Below, piece after piece: positions 38,913 to 51,019 of a stretch of DNA of 64,000 nucleotides. How positions within the stretch are numbered: the first letter of the stretch is position 1; every line of letters starts with the position of its first letter. Where the stretch lies: assembly GCA_005408345.1 (NCBI GenBank), contig SEMN01000124.1, forward strand, positions 372,001 to 436,000, read 5' to 3'. A model generated the notes under the pieces. The model was not told the DNA's origin and ran no database searches. It was given only the letters and a program-made list of their open reading frames with translations. Both the position numbers and the translations under genes were made by a program. Origin of the DNA: Macquaria australasica (taxonomy: Eukaryota > Chordata > Actinopteri > Centrarchiformes > Percichthyidae).

Positions 38913-40039
38913 AAAATAATTCGCTATTGTTCAGAAGCACTTGAAAATAACTTACTGACATACTAAGTCTTTCTTTTTGGAGGAACTACACTGTATTTAC
39001 GTTATTATTATTAAGTTATTTGTTGCAAATAATGTATTATTCTAAAGAGCGCAGAGTAATCATTGAAATTTTAAACATTTTCACATAATGGCTGTTTGTC
39101 TCTAACTTGAAACAGCCTTACAGAGAAACCATCAAGAAAACTTGTTTTGTTTATGTATTTTGGGGCACTAATAGTGTCTGTAAAATATTTTTCATGTGTC
39201 AAACGAATGAGATCTACACTGTGCCTGAACTAACCCTTCACAGGTTCATGATACTGCTCATTATATGTTGAGTATCTGGAGAAATAGCTTTCATTGTGCT
39301 TTCAATAAGGCCTTAAGAATGCGGTATATACTATACCATGACGTGTGCGCATATGTGCTTGTCGCAGTCCACATGCTTTATGTGGCATACAGCGTATATA
39401 AACGTAACGTAACTCACGCACATGCATCACGTTGTAAAACATAGTTCTGCTTTTATCCAATCTAACACTAAAAGAAATGTGAAGAAAAACTAAAGCTTTA
39501 AAACAAATTTAGAGTCCATGTTTGGTTGTCGCTTACCGTGGCATATTGCCAAATGCTGTCATGTCTGGTTTGTCAAATAATCTGAACTAAAACAAATGAA
39601 AGATTTGGCATTATGAAATGTATTTTAAAAACAACTTATCACACTGCTAACTGATACTGTAATTCAGTCCCAAAGGTATGATGGAAAAGCCTAAAAATTT
39701 GGTGCAAATATCCCTGAACAAATCAGTCTGTATATTATCATGTTTTGTTTTTTACTTACCATAAACACAGGAAATGTAAAAAAAAAAAAAAAAATCAACA
39801 TTAACATTATTCAGGACATAACAAAATGGCTGATCTAACATGGTTGCAGACGTACATATTATACTTCTACTGTATAAGTTGCGGACACAGGGATACCCCT
39901 GCCTGTGTAATATAGCCAGCAGCCATAAGACTTGTGAACCAGCGCGGGGCAAGAGATGATCAGTTTACGTTATGTATAGAGTGATAAATGCATTTTACAC
40001 ATTTTGACATAAAGTTCCTTTGTGGTGTTGTCTAGCTAT

Positions 40040-40228
40040 TTATTGGCCATTGCCATTAACCCTGTGTATTTAAAGCTTTTTCTTTACATTAACATATTTT
40101 GTATTTTTGTATTGTTTTTATGTGAGTCGGTTAATTATTTGTGTGTATTTGTGTTTGTGAACCCGCTTGCCTGGAATTGCCCATTGAGAGACATATAAAG
40201 TATTTTGAATTGAATTGAACTGAATATA
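40040..40228 (+). mobile_element. 3' tail of a LINE remnant
   Basis: Ends GAATTGCCCATTGAGAGACA...AAAGTATTTTGAATTGAATTGAA, the pattern of fish non-LTR element 3' ends: a short stem with CCCATTG, then a tandem TTGAA tail. The 5' side is too diverged to assign. Confidence 0.45.
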
Positions 40229-41436
40229 GTTAAAGCAAATACACTTCAGACTTTTTACACAGGTGCATTAATACTAATTGTTTTACAGCATTAATGGCCA
40301 CAGGGGAGATCAGCTAACCTCTTCTGTGTTAGTCCATGCTGAGTTTAGAAGAAGTCACAGAAGAAGGCCTACATTATGTATGATTGTGCTGTCAGTACGG
40401 ATGATATCTTGTTTGTGACTATTTTGTTTTGTATTACTAGTTTGTTTCAAAGAAGCTTGTTCATGGTCTCTTGCGAACCGACGGTGTAGTCGGAGTGGAA
40501 GGACAGGGATACATTTTTGTTGTGTTGGCTCGTTGTTACGGCACATTTGATTTGAAATTAAACAATGATATTAAAAAGTTGACGCTCTGCTTTAATTTTG
40601 CGAGTGTTAACTGTGCTCATCAACTGTACTGGATATGGAAAAGCAATATCTCTAACACACTTTTAGTGGACCCGAAATGACATTTTAAAAAACAACCTAA
40701 ATAGAGTTTTCATATTCAGTATTTGGTTGCAGCTTTGTAGTTAATGATTGAAGCCTGCGACCAACAGATATCAGCAGGCACTTGGTATCTTATCTGGTGT
40801 CGCTCTGGCAGACCTGTACTGCAGCAATTTTCATGCCTTGCTTGTTTTGGGGGCTTTTACCACCAGCTTTATGGTCTTCTGTAAACAGCTGTATTGACTC
40901 CTGGTGACTGACTTGGCCGGTTAATAACATTATCATGTTTGACCATAGAAAACGACTTGTTTAAGACCATTGTTCTGCTGCATTGTCCTAAAATTCAGGG
41001 GACTACATAAAACAAACGGCTATAAGTTCTATACAGTTCGCCCAATGACATCGTCAAACACAGATGAAGCTCGAAGTCAGCACTTTAATCACAGTCGCTG
41101 TTTTATTTCAAATCCAGTGTGCTGAATACGGCGCTAAAGTAATGAAAAATGTGTTACTTGTGGACTACATCATAAATAGTAAAAGCAAAAACATCATGTA
41201 TTCCTTTCTCCCTGTCAGAGTGGCGAGGAGCATGCCAACATTCATATTTAGAGGCTCAATGTGTATTTTTTTTTTGTCTTTTCTGTAGGCGATCACCAAG
41301 CTGTGTTTCCCTCTACTCTGTTATGAAAATATAATGTCTGTGTTGCACTGGGGGTGTTTTCATATGAGACAATAGGATTCCCTTTTCATGGCTATTACTC
41401 AGTTCTCTTTTTCATTGTCTGTCTTACACAAATGAA

Positions 41437-41437
<1 letters not shown>

Positions 41438-41473
<36 letters not shown>
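41438..41473. repeat. CA microsatellite
   Basis: 18 perfect AC units in the CD4 intergenic spacer. Confidence 0.95.
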
Positions 41474-41475
<2 letters not shown>

Positions 41476-42649
41476 AATCATTCAAAGTGAAACTGAAATT
41501 TCTGAACCAGTGTGTGTCCCTCCCTCTTGTATTTCCATCTGGGTTATCATTCCATCAGTGCAAAACATCAGGAGCCAAAGTCAGGTTAGAGAATGTAATG
41601 ATATACAGTATATAAAGTTTACTTTTTGGGAACAGTAGTTAAACAAAGCCATGTAAACAGCTGAGACAAATTTGTAACGTAGCTGGTACAAATGTGTGTC
41701 ATATTATATTGAATTTGTTGGCTGCAACAGGAGACGGCTAACAGAGCTCCAAACAGTCATCTGTGCTCCAACTGCAGGTGTAAGCTGCACACTATTAATA
41801 TTTATATATATAATATTTTTTTAAACAATCCTTCAATTTAAAATGATCATCTGATGGGTGATTTCCCATTCTGTGAACTCCCCTCATGTGTAGCTTCAGT
41901 TCTACGCAGGTTTCAGTTGTGATGAGTGGAGTCGGCGTTTAAACAACCAAGGTACATTGTGATGGATCGCTGACCAACATCAGATTGAAATGATGCATTT
42001 TCTAGTTTGTCCTTTCCTTTGTCACGAGATGACAATTGAGCGATGCTCCGCCAGCGTTGCTAATGTGTGTAAGCTTTGCAACTTTAATGTTAAACTGCTA
42101 AACAAGAAGATGGTTCCCAGTAGGCCAAGGGTAACGTGCACTGAACCAGGAAATGAAACATAATGCTTCAACTGTTTTAAAGCTGTTGCAATGAGGTAGA
42201 TGACAGTGGATGTGTGCACCTGCGTATGTCAGACACTGAACGTTACGCGATTGAATGAAATCCACTGCAAACTGTGTTTGTAACATTTTTGCTGTATATA
42301 TGTGAATAGTAATGTGTGTTTTTTACCATTTATGAGCCACGGAGTATGCCTGTAATGTCAGACACATGTCAGGAAAATCTAATCTAATTCCTAATCTATG
42401 AATGTTGAAGCTACTGGATTGATTACGTACAGTTGTGGGATTTATTACATTTGCAAACAAACTATTGTCAGTAATAGGCTGCTGGCAGACAGCTAAGCTT
42501 CCCAGAGTGTAACATAACAGAAGAGCAGTCGTCTATGTCAAACTGAAATTAGTTTTGTCAACCACTGAACTGTAAATGTTCTACGTTTTTACCTTAAATG
42601 AAGTAGTAATGCAAATATTACTCTGAGCAAATACATTTTGTGGGTGTTT

Positions 42650-42782
42650 TTGCCTTTATTTGATAGTTGACAGTGTAGCGATAGACAGAAAATGCGGTAC
42701 AGGTAACGAAGGTCCTCAGCTTGAATTGAACCGAGGACGTTGCGGTAATGTGATACGCCTTAACCATTAACCTGCTGGAGAG
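42650..42782 (-). mobile_element. tRNA-derived SINE, degraded copy
   Basis: On the minus strand it reads ...AGGTTAATGGTTAAGG (box A-like), then GGTTCAATTCAA (box B-like), a body, and a 3' end CAAATAAAGGCAAAAA. The copy at 48826-48945 has the same tRNA-like head in the same orientation. Confidence 0.6.
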
Positions 42783-45700
42783 CAATTGCATTATAATGTC
42801 AAAACTTGCAAATAGGTTCATTTTAGAGTTATTTAACATTATACTGAACATACATTATAAAGTAGTGCTAAATGTACATATACTAAACCTGAATGTACTG
42901 TGGTGCATCGGTAAAGAAACGTTTATAGATGCTATAACACTGAAAATTGATTTTTACTGGAGGGAGTTTGCAGGGAAGCTATTTTATTGAGTGTATAGCT
43001 GACAGCAGGGTTTTCTTTTTAATCTGTATTTTGTATCTATGACACCACCCCACCTTCCACAGTCAATTCACTCCTTAGTAGATAAGTCTGATTCTGACAG
43101 TAATTTGGATGAGTGATATGGTCAAACTGATTATTTACAGGAATGTACTCACATCAACTACAGACTGTGGGCCTGTGCAGCAGTTTTTCCATTGTATAAC
43201 CAACGTCATCATTAAACTCTGTAAGTCAGCTGTCTCCAGCTGAACGATGATGCAGTTTTCCTACGATAAAAATAATTCTGCTTCGTGTGTATTTCTTAGG
43301 AATAACACACAAACATGACATGCCATTTGCAACCTATTCTGACGTGACTGTCCTGCTTGTGTTTAAATCTAAGCTGACTGGAACAAAATACAAAAAATCT
43401 ATTTTTCCATTCTGATGAAGTGATTATGCGGCAGCCTACAACCAGTACAGTAACACAAAAATAACTTAACCATCGATGTGTACGAATGATGGAGGTGCAG
43501 TGGTGAGTGGGAGAGACAGAAAAGAACTTTTCTTCATCTACTGTTTCACAACTATTGAGGTTTCAAAGAAGCTTGAATGAAGTTCCCCTCATAACAGACA
43601 AACAGTTTTCAGTCATTGTGCAGAATGTCACTTGTTTCTGATTCTCAACCTCTTTTCCACTGACATTTTGTTTATTTCTGAAACACCAGAAGAGTCACAG
43701 ACGCTAACACATATGGTACAAACCCAGTACCTTCCTGTCTTCGCAGGGCTTCAGACATCCTCAAGTACTTTGGCTACCTGGCTCGGTTAAATCACACACC
43801 ATTTGTCTAACTCGAAAGGCTTATAAAACAAACAAAAAAACAAGTCAGAGACAGAAAATAGAGGTTGCACGGTGAGGGAAACCCTCTGTAGGAGAGAATG
43901 GAGGATGAGGAAACAAGAGATGTATGTGAAAAAAGTGAATCACCCTTCTTTCTTGTTTGTGGCCCACACTTTTAGTTTTTTCTCTTTCAGTAATGACACG
44001 ATGTGGCACACGCCCTCGTTAGGTGTGTGAGTTATGAGGGAGTCCTCACTTTCAGGTGTTTTCCATCAAAATCAAAGCTCAAAAACAGACATGTGTCCAC
44101 TGAGAAAGAAAAACGTGTCAAATTTGGATCTATTCTTTTACGACAGATTGATATCCAGATGTTCTTTAAGAGAATATTCATTTACACTAGGCCTAGAAGT
44201 AAATGCGTAAATGCTGTGCGGTAGCCATAACTTGAAGGGCTTGTTCTAAGGAGCAAACAAAAGGCTTGTTTCATTTCGAGCTCAGAGGGAACAGGAGCAG
44301 GTGTGAGCCCTTCATGAAGGCAGTACAGAGGCAAGCTGACAAACCTCAGAGAGACACATGAGACGTGTGCGAGATGCTTGTTTTGTCCTTGTTGTGGTTC
44401 ATGTATCTAAACCACCTCGGCAGTGTGTTTCTGCAGTTCTAGTCCCTTAACTGATCCCTGTAGCTGTCATTAGTTTGCTAGGGACAAGCTGGCTTCAGGC
44501 ACATCATCTCATGATTGTATGTAGAAGAATTTCTATTTTGTTATGATGCCTAAACACTAATGTCTGGTTCAAGAAAAGATTATACTCAAATGAACCTTAA
44601 ACCTTCACAAATTCAAGCTAGCTGTATTTTAAAGCCTTTTTTTTCTACTTCTGATCCACTGAAGCCTGCAATTCAACAAAAGTGCCTTATTTTGCAAACT
44701 TTCTGTCGTGGTTTTGAGTATTAATGAGCTCATTTTTAAGTGGTTATGAAGTTTTGCTGAAAAGAAACAAACAAAAGTGAACACATGCCGACTGTGGCTG
44801 CCATTCCAGTTTCATTTACATCCCTTTACCCTTTCAGAAACGGTCAAACCTTGCAATTGGTTTGAAAAGCGTAAATGTTTATTAGAGGATTTTTCTTCTC
44901 AGTATTTAACTCCTGTAATAATACCACATCAGCGCAGTTGTAAAGCGATATTGTAACAGTAACAATCTTTGCAGTTGCGTGCATTACTTCAGTAAGGATC
45001 ACAATAAGCTGTTAGAGAACAGACAGGGAGCCACAGATGTTATATTACTGTTGTATTGAGTGCAGACGAGACTCTACAGCAGGTTGGGAGTGGAGATAAG
45101 CACAAGCAGATGTTTGGCTCCCGCACAGGTGTACATTTACCCAATAAGTATCACAAGAATTACTATGATATGCAGAGTGTGATCTGAATTTTACACTTGA
45201 TGACTGACAATTGATTTTCTTCATATCACTTTAACAGTCAATGAAATGAGAAATGAAACACTGATTTTACTTACGTAAAATTAACTGTGTAGCGCTACAA
45301 AACGCTTATTGTTGTTACAAAAAATGAAATATTCATGCCTTAATGGGGTCCACCAAAAGCAGCACTACAAGCCGCAGGTTATATTTAGTTAGTATTTATT
45401 TAGGGACAAATTATGAGACAAATGAGATGAAACCTGCTCTTTCCATTTACAGGTTTGTTTGTTAAATCTCCACGCTGCTCTCATTTGCGTGGTTAATTCT
45501 GATCAGCTTGTAAATTATCACTGAATGCTAATTCATCATTAATCGGAACAGAAAACAAGATTTAGATTAGATGAAAACATTTAGAGAAAACTGTTCATCT
45601 CTTCCAGCTGCACAGACCGTTTGGCGGGTTCACAAACTTGTGCGGACAAAAATTGTCAAAATTCAAATTCTCAATTCTTGTCAAATACTTTTCACGACCA

Positions 45701-47122
45701 AAGATTTAAACATGGCATGATGAATTACAAGGAAATGTGTCTAAAATGATGCTCATGAAGTTAGGTGCAGCCAAAAAACAGTGTCTTGGATTTGAATGTT
45801 TGACTCCGTACCGGTGTGTTATATCATCAGTGGAGCGCTATAACAAGCAGATACAGATTACACGTCAGGTTATCAGTGAAGGAAAAAATGAATTATATAA
45901 TTTTAAAGTTACTCAGGGGGGAATTTCAGAAAAACTAGACATTTTTGTTGGTATGTGTGTTTCTTAGGTTGATTTTCAATATCTTTACATTTAGACAGCA
46001 GTTAGACTCGGCTGTTTTAACTATTCCAACTATTTTAAGATCATGTTTCTTGGCCAACAAAGTATTTTTTTGTTTGTTGGACAAGAGACAAATTGCCCTG
46101 CAGACTTTATACAACTTTAACATCCATTTATTTTGTTGTGAACTTTAAGACTGCAAGGTACACTGATGTGCGTCGCTCCCAGCATTCACACAACAGCATT
46201 TTGTCCACTTCCTAGAAGACATCTAAAGACTTTATCGTTGGTTACGTGATGGAGTAAAGACAATTTTCATGAAAAATAAAGCCTAGAGTGATGGTAGGTC
46301 AGTGTGGAAAAATGAACACAGGGACTGGTCTTGGAGTCGTAACAAGGTGATCTTATAGAGGACAAGATGAAATGCGTTGACGCCAGTTTGAAGTCTATGT
46401 TATATTTATTTCACCATATGTATATTAAACTCGCATAATCACATCTCTCTCTACAGCCGTCCCAGTGAGACAATTTCCCCAAAACAATATCTTTTTCCCT
46501 CAACACACACATCTGAGTGTTTCTTTTTAGGAAATGTCACATTTTTTATTTTCATTTATCAGCTGCTTTTGTGAAGATTGGTCCAGCGGTTCATGGCTTG
46601 AATTCTGATACACTAATTATGTATCTAAATCAGTACAATTATATGACCAGGGGAAAATTAACTGAGCAATTATGATAAATTAGGCCGTAGGCCGCCCGTG
46701 TGCTATTTGGAACGTGCTAAAGATAGATAATGAGCCCAGTGAGACCCTTCACAAATTTTGGGACTTCTGTTATCAGGCAGCAACTCAAATAACAATTTTA
46801 GCCAATTAAGATCAGTTGTTTATTAGTTCATCTATTGGACAGATTAAAAAGTAAAAAGGAACAAATAAGGCATGAGTACATAAGAATTTACTGCTTAAAA
46901 TATGGCACCATTACACTGCCTAAATGTTTTGTTTTTTATCTAATGTTATAATGCAGCGTTTATAACATTTTTTGGTCCTAAACAAGACATTAGGAAATTA
47001 GTTTAAGATAGTAAAAAAAAACCCATAGGGATGAGATCTTGCCCTCTTCCTCTGTAACAACCAATCAAAGGTCATTATTCTGATTTTGGGCTTGATGAAC
47101 GACTGTGTGCTTTGTTTCCAGA

Positions 47123-47244
47123 CCAATCGTTGGCGAGGGAGGTGCAACGGCACTTAAAAAGAAGGCTTGTTTGATAAATATTCAACATTTCCACCGACTC
47201 CAGATCACTGAACACAGAGGGATGCTCAGCACTCAACAACAGTT
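47123..47244 (+). promoter_or_regulatory. candidate CD4-1 promoter and first exon
   Basis: A CCAAT box (47124-47128) and a TATA-like CTTAAAAAG (47153-47161) precede an ATG at 47222 and a strong donor TT/GTAAGT at 47245. If spliced to the acceptor at 51007 (tttttcag), the upstream ATG is in frame with the CD4-1 start and adds 12 residues (MLSTQQQLRVTE). The intron would be 3.76 kb. This join is inferred from signals alone. Confidence 0.35.
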
Positions 47245-48825
47245 GTAAGTATACCGTATTTTAGCTAAATATACAGTATGTGTACTTCAAAATATAAAAA
47301 CATTTACTGTTGTGTGCGCTAAATATCAGTGTCAAATGTTTTCTCTTACCTGATGCTAATTTTGAATCATAAACCTGTAAGACCTCAGCGGGCCCAGTGG
47401 GGCCGAAATGTCAAAGTGAGTTTTATATATTAATTTAATTACAGCTACAAGACAATATGTATTAATCTAAAGAACATATCGATCATTTAAATAAAACTGA
47501 CATAAATACTAAAATATTAAACATGAAAATCATCAACAACAAACATAAAAATAGATTTTTATAAAATTGTCAGCACACCTTAAATCATGTTGAAGTTTTT
47601 GGTTGTATTTGTTGTATTTCTTCTTTCTTGCTTCATGGTTTGTTGAAATTCATAAGTAGTTAAGCACTAGGCAGGTGACCTATACAAAATGAACTACTGC
47701 TATACACACAATTTACTCATTATAAAGGTAAAATTAGTTTATTAGGGAAATTTTACATGTGCTTGTATTAGTGCATTTATTTTACGTGGACCTTTAAATA
47801 CAATATGACAATCTGAGAAAAATATGTTGAGATACCATTAACGTTAATTTGTGTAGTGGTAGATACATCAGGAACAAAATAATACTCTTAATAGTGATAA
47901 CCAATAATAACTCTAATTCTGTGAAGAGTAAAACTGGTCCAACAATTTTGTTTCCTGCTCAAACTTCATTAAGGAGTAAAATTTAAAAAAGAAGAAGATG
48001 TTAAATTCAGACCAGGTGCAGCCCAAAACAAGCATTTAAAAAGTGAAAACCAGACACACTTCAGTCAGTAAATTATACTGTAATCCTGCCTGTGCTGTGT
48101 TTTCCTTTTTCTTTTTCTACTCGCTCTCCTCCACCTCCTTCACCTCCTCACTGTGTTTGACCCTCACCCTGCGCTCCCCTCCCCCCTCCGTCTCTGCTTG
48201 TTGTTGAAGCTCCATCCTGACTACAGATACGATCGTCTTGGTTTCTGGGTTACAGCTCATGCGATGACTTTGAACGTCTGTTTATCACCAATTTCACTCT
48301 GTCCCCGGTCTCCCCTTTTACTCTTACAAACTCCGATCTCACTTATAATAAATAATGCAACATTATTTATTTTCTGTCACATCTCAGCAGGTTTGAAATA
48401 TGTAGCATATTCACGTGTTTACAGTCCTTCATCTTTTATGGATACATTGGAAACATACATAAACCATTTGCTTTGAGACGTTTCTCCTTGACACACATCA
48501 CCTCAGATTTTAAAGTTTAATGTTGCTTTTCTTGAGGTAACTGCCTGGTCTGTCAGTTATGTAGCAATACACGAGGCAAACCAGGATGGTTTTTCCTGTA
48601 CTTGTCAACCAGGTACCTTAACTTTCTTATATTTTAAGTGTGAGGCCCCAGATGGATGATTATTTTATTTAATATTTTATTGCAGTAAGTACAATAAAAA
48701 GGACTTTGTGACCTTAATAAATGTGAAATATTTATCCTGATACTTTTATGTAGAGGACTATAACTCATTGCATATCGTTTGTGAACAGATTTTGCCTCTA
48801 ATGGTGAGACACGGAGATTTTTAAT

Positions 48826-48945
48826 GCATTTATTGGACAGCTGACAGAAGAGCGATGATGATATGCAACAAAGGCCCCCGGCTGGACGCAAACCGGGGAC
48901 ATTGCGTTCATGGTTGACGCCTTAACCCCTAGACCACCGGGGTGC
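48826..48945 (-). mobile_element. tRNA-derived SINE head
   Basis: The minus strand reads GCACCCCGGTGGTCTAGGGG, then GGTTTGCGTCC (box B) and CCGGGGGCCTTTGTTGCATATC, typical of abundant percomorph tRNA-SINEs. CCCCGG near the 5' end pairs with the CCGGGG near the 3' end of the head, as in a tRNA acceptor stem. The opposite end is eroded into ATTGGACAGCTGACAG. Confidence 0.65.
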
Positions 48946-50163
48946 TTAAACTTTGATATTTTTATACCACAAAAATATTTGTCAAAACCTAGTGCAAGCC
49001 TTTATGGATATGCATTGTTGCAAAGTGTTGATGTAATAGGTTAAGAGGGAAAAAAATACACCAACGGAAGTTAATTAGTACAACAAATTATCTAAATATG
49101 TTTGAAATGTGACTCATGTTAGCTTATATATTGTTTTTGTTAGTTCTTGTAATTTTAGTTGAGGCGAGTACCAGAAGCCAACGCTCATCGTGTCTACTCA
49201 CCTATTTATACAGTATAATGCATTTAATCTCGAGGCAAAACACATAATGAACATTATTAAGCAGTGTTCTACATTGATTTCAACGTAAGATTTTATTTTA
49301 TGTCAATGTCAAATAAAATCTTGAGAAATAATTCTCCGATCTTAGTCTCTTGCGCTTGCTTTTCGCCTTAAACACGGCTCAAAGTTTGAAGACCCAAAAG
49401 CTTTATCTTTATCATGGGAAATTGTCCGTTCTGTGTGGCTACATTCACATTCCTTCAATCAAAGTCCAATTTTTGTTTTATTTTTTTAGATTGATTTAGA
49501 TCTTTGGGGTTTAATTCAAAATATATATTTTACATATATATATTCTTTTAAAGGATCAAATCAATATAAAAGCAACAGCAAAAGTCTTTGAAAATATGTT
49601 TGTTGTGCACGATCATGACATACTGTATACACTACAGAGAAGAAAGTGGAGGGGGGAGAAAGAGAGAGATAAGGGAGTGAGACAGGGAGAGAGAAGAGAG
49701 AAACATCTACCTTAAACCACAGTCTAGGTGTGCTGCTGGTGCTGTGGTCTCTTTTTTTCTCTCTTTTTAAGTGTGGAGAGATCCGTCTTTCGTGGAACAG
49801 GGGAGGAAGAGAGGGGGTGTGAGAGGCAGAGGGGGAGGATTGGGATAAGAATCTGCACCTTAACTAAATCAAGGCCCACCACAACGCAGCTTACGCTCCG
49901 GCGCTCTCTTCCCTCCGACATTTGTCTGTTTCTTCTCATCCAAAACCCACCACAGGCCGCCTACTCTCAACTCTCTCAATTCTTTGTCTTTTATCATCTC
50001 AAATCTCTCCAAATCTGAGACCACCACAAACCCCTCTTTGTTTCCTGCTGAATGATTTTCTCTTTGCAGAAAAAAATCTGATATACATACAAAATTATAT
50101 GATAAAGTAAGGACGTCTCTACAACATTAATTTGTTAAAATACATACATTTAGGACTGCGTTA

Positions 50164-50950
50164 ATGAGATCCCTCCATAAGAAAAACAAAATAAAAACAC
50201 TTTTAAGCCTGTTTTTTAATCTATCCTTCATCAGCAAAATAGAGAAGGCCTTATATATACAGTTAAATAGCTTCCTTAGTGAGAATGGTCATAGCACAGA
50301 AACTGCCTTAATCAAAGTCTTTAATGACCTCAGAAAAAGTGCTGCTGGGGTTCCAAAGGGCGCCATACTTGGTCCACACCTTTTTCCACCATACATGTTC
50401 CTACTTGGCCAAATTATACAACAACATGGTGTGACATTTCGTTGCTATGTGGATGACAAACAATTGTATTTTTATCTCCAGCGCATGACGACCCCAGCAG
50501 TGTAAATTATTGAACACTGGACTACTTAAAGAGTATTACATCTTGAATGACTAACCTTTTTTAATATTAAATGAGACAAAACAGAAATTAGAGTTATTGG
50601 GGCTGAGTCATAAAAAAGACAGAATTGGCGAAGTGGCTTAACTTAAACTTAAGAAAGCTCACTGACCACATTTTTCCACTTTAGAAATACAGCGAAAATC
50701 AGACTATATTTAACACGTTGCGATGCAAAGAAATTGATTCATACTTTAGTCTTCAACTTGTTTAAAATGCAGCTGTCTTAATTAAAACAGGTAAAAGAGA
50801 GCAGATCACACCCGTCTTTACACTAGCTCCATGTATCTTTTAGAATACATTTTACTATTTTATCACTAATTTTAATTCATTTTTGTAATGTAATTTTCAA
50901 AGCACTTTGAGCTGAAGGTTGCTATACAAATAAAGTTTATAATTATTATC
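50164..50950 (+). mobile_element. decayed non-LTR retrotransposon (reverse transcriptase fragment)
   Basis: The frame 50164-50505 contains GHSTETALIKVFNDL, then AGVPKGAILGP and CYVDDKQLYF, recognisable as the STETALVKVTNDL, GVPQGSVLGP and YADD(T)QLYL blocks of L2/CR1-like LINEs. The DLSAAFDTIDH block between them is deleted and the active-site motif is altered. The end near 50905-50945 (GCACTTTGAGCTG...CTATACAAATAAAG) is a typical LINE 3' end. It lies directly upstream of CD4-1. Confidence 0.65.
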
Positions 50951-51019
50951 ATACTGAATTTATACAAATATGGTACCAGTATTTTTCTAAAATAACTGTT
51001 TTTCAGACGTGTGACTGAG

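Larger units (their letters stand above)
36725..47120. other. 10 kb gene-free spacer between the two CD4 genes
   Basis: I see no exon chain with protein similarity on either strand. The content is AT-rich DNA with microsatellites (37563-37604, 37702-37738, 38857-38910, 41438-41473), a LINE 3' tail (about 40040-40228) and a SINE (42650-42782). Enhancers for the CD4 genes could be here; none is identified. Confidence 0.5.

Noticed and set aside
49728..50018. 96-residue frame near 49.8 kb
   Set aside because: Low-complexity, purine/pyrimidine-biased sequence with no homology or splice context.
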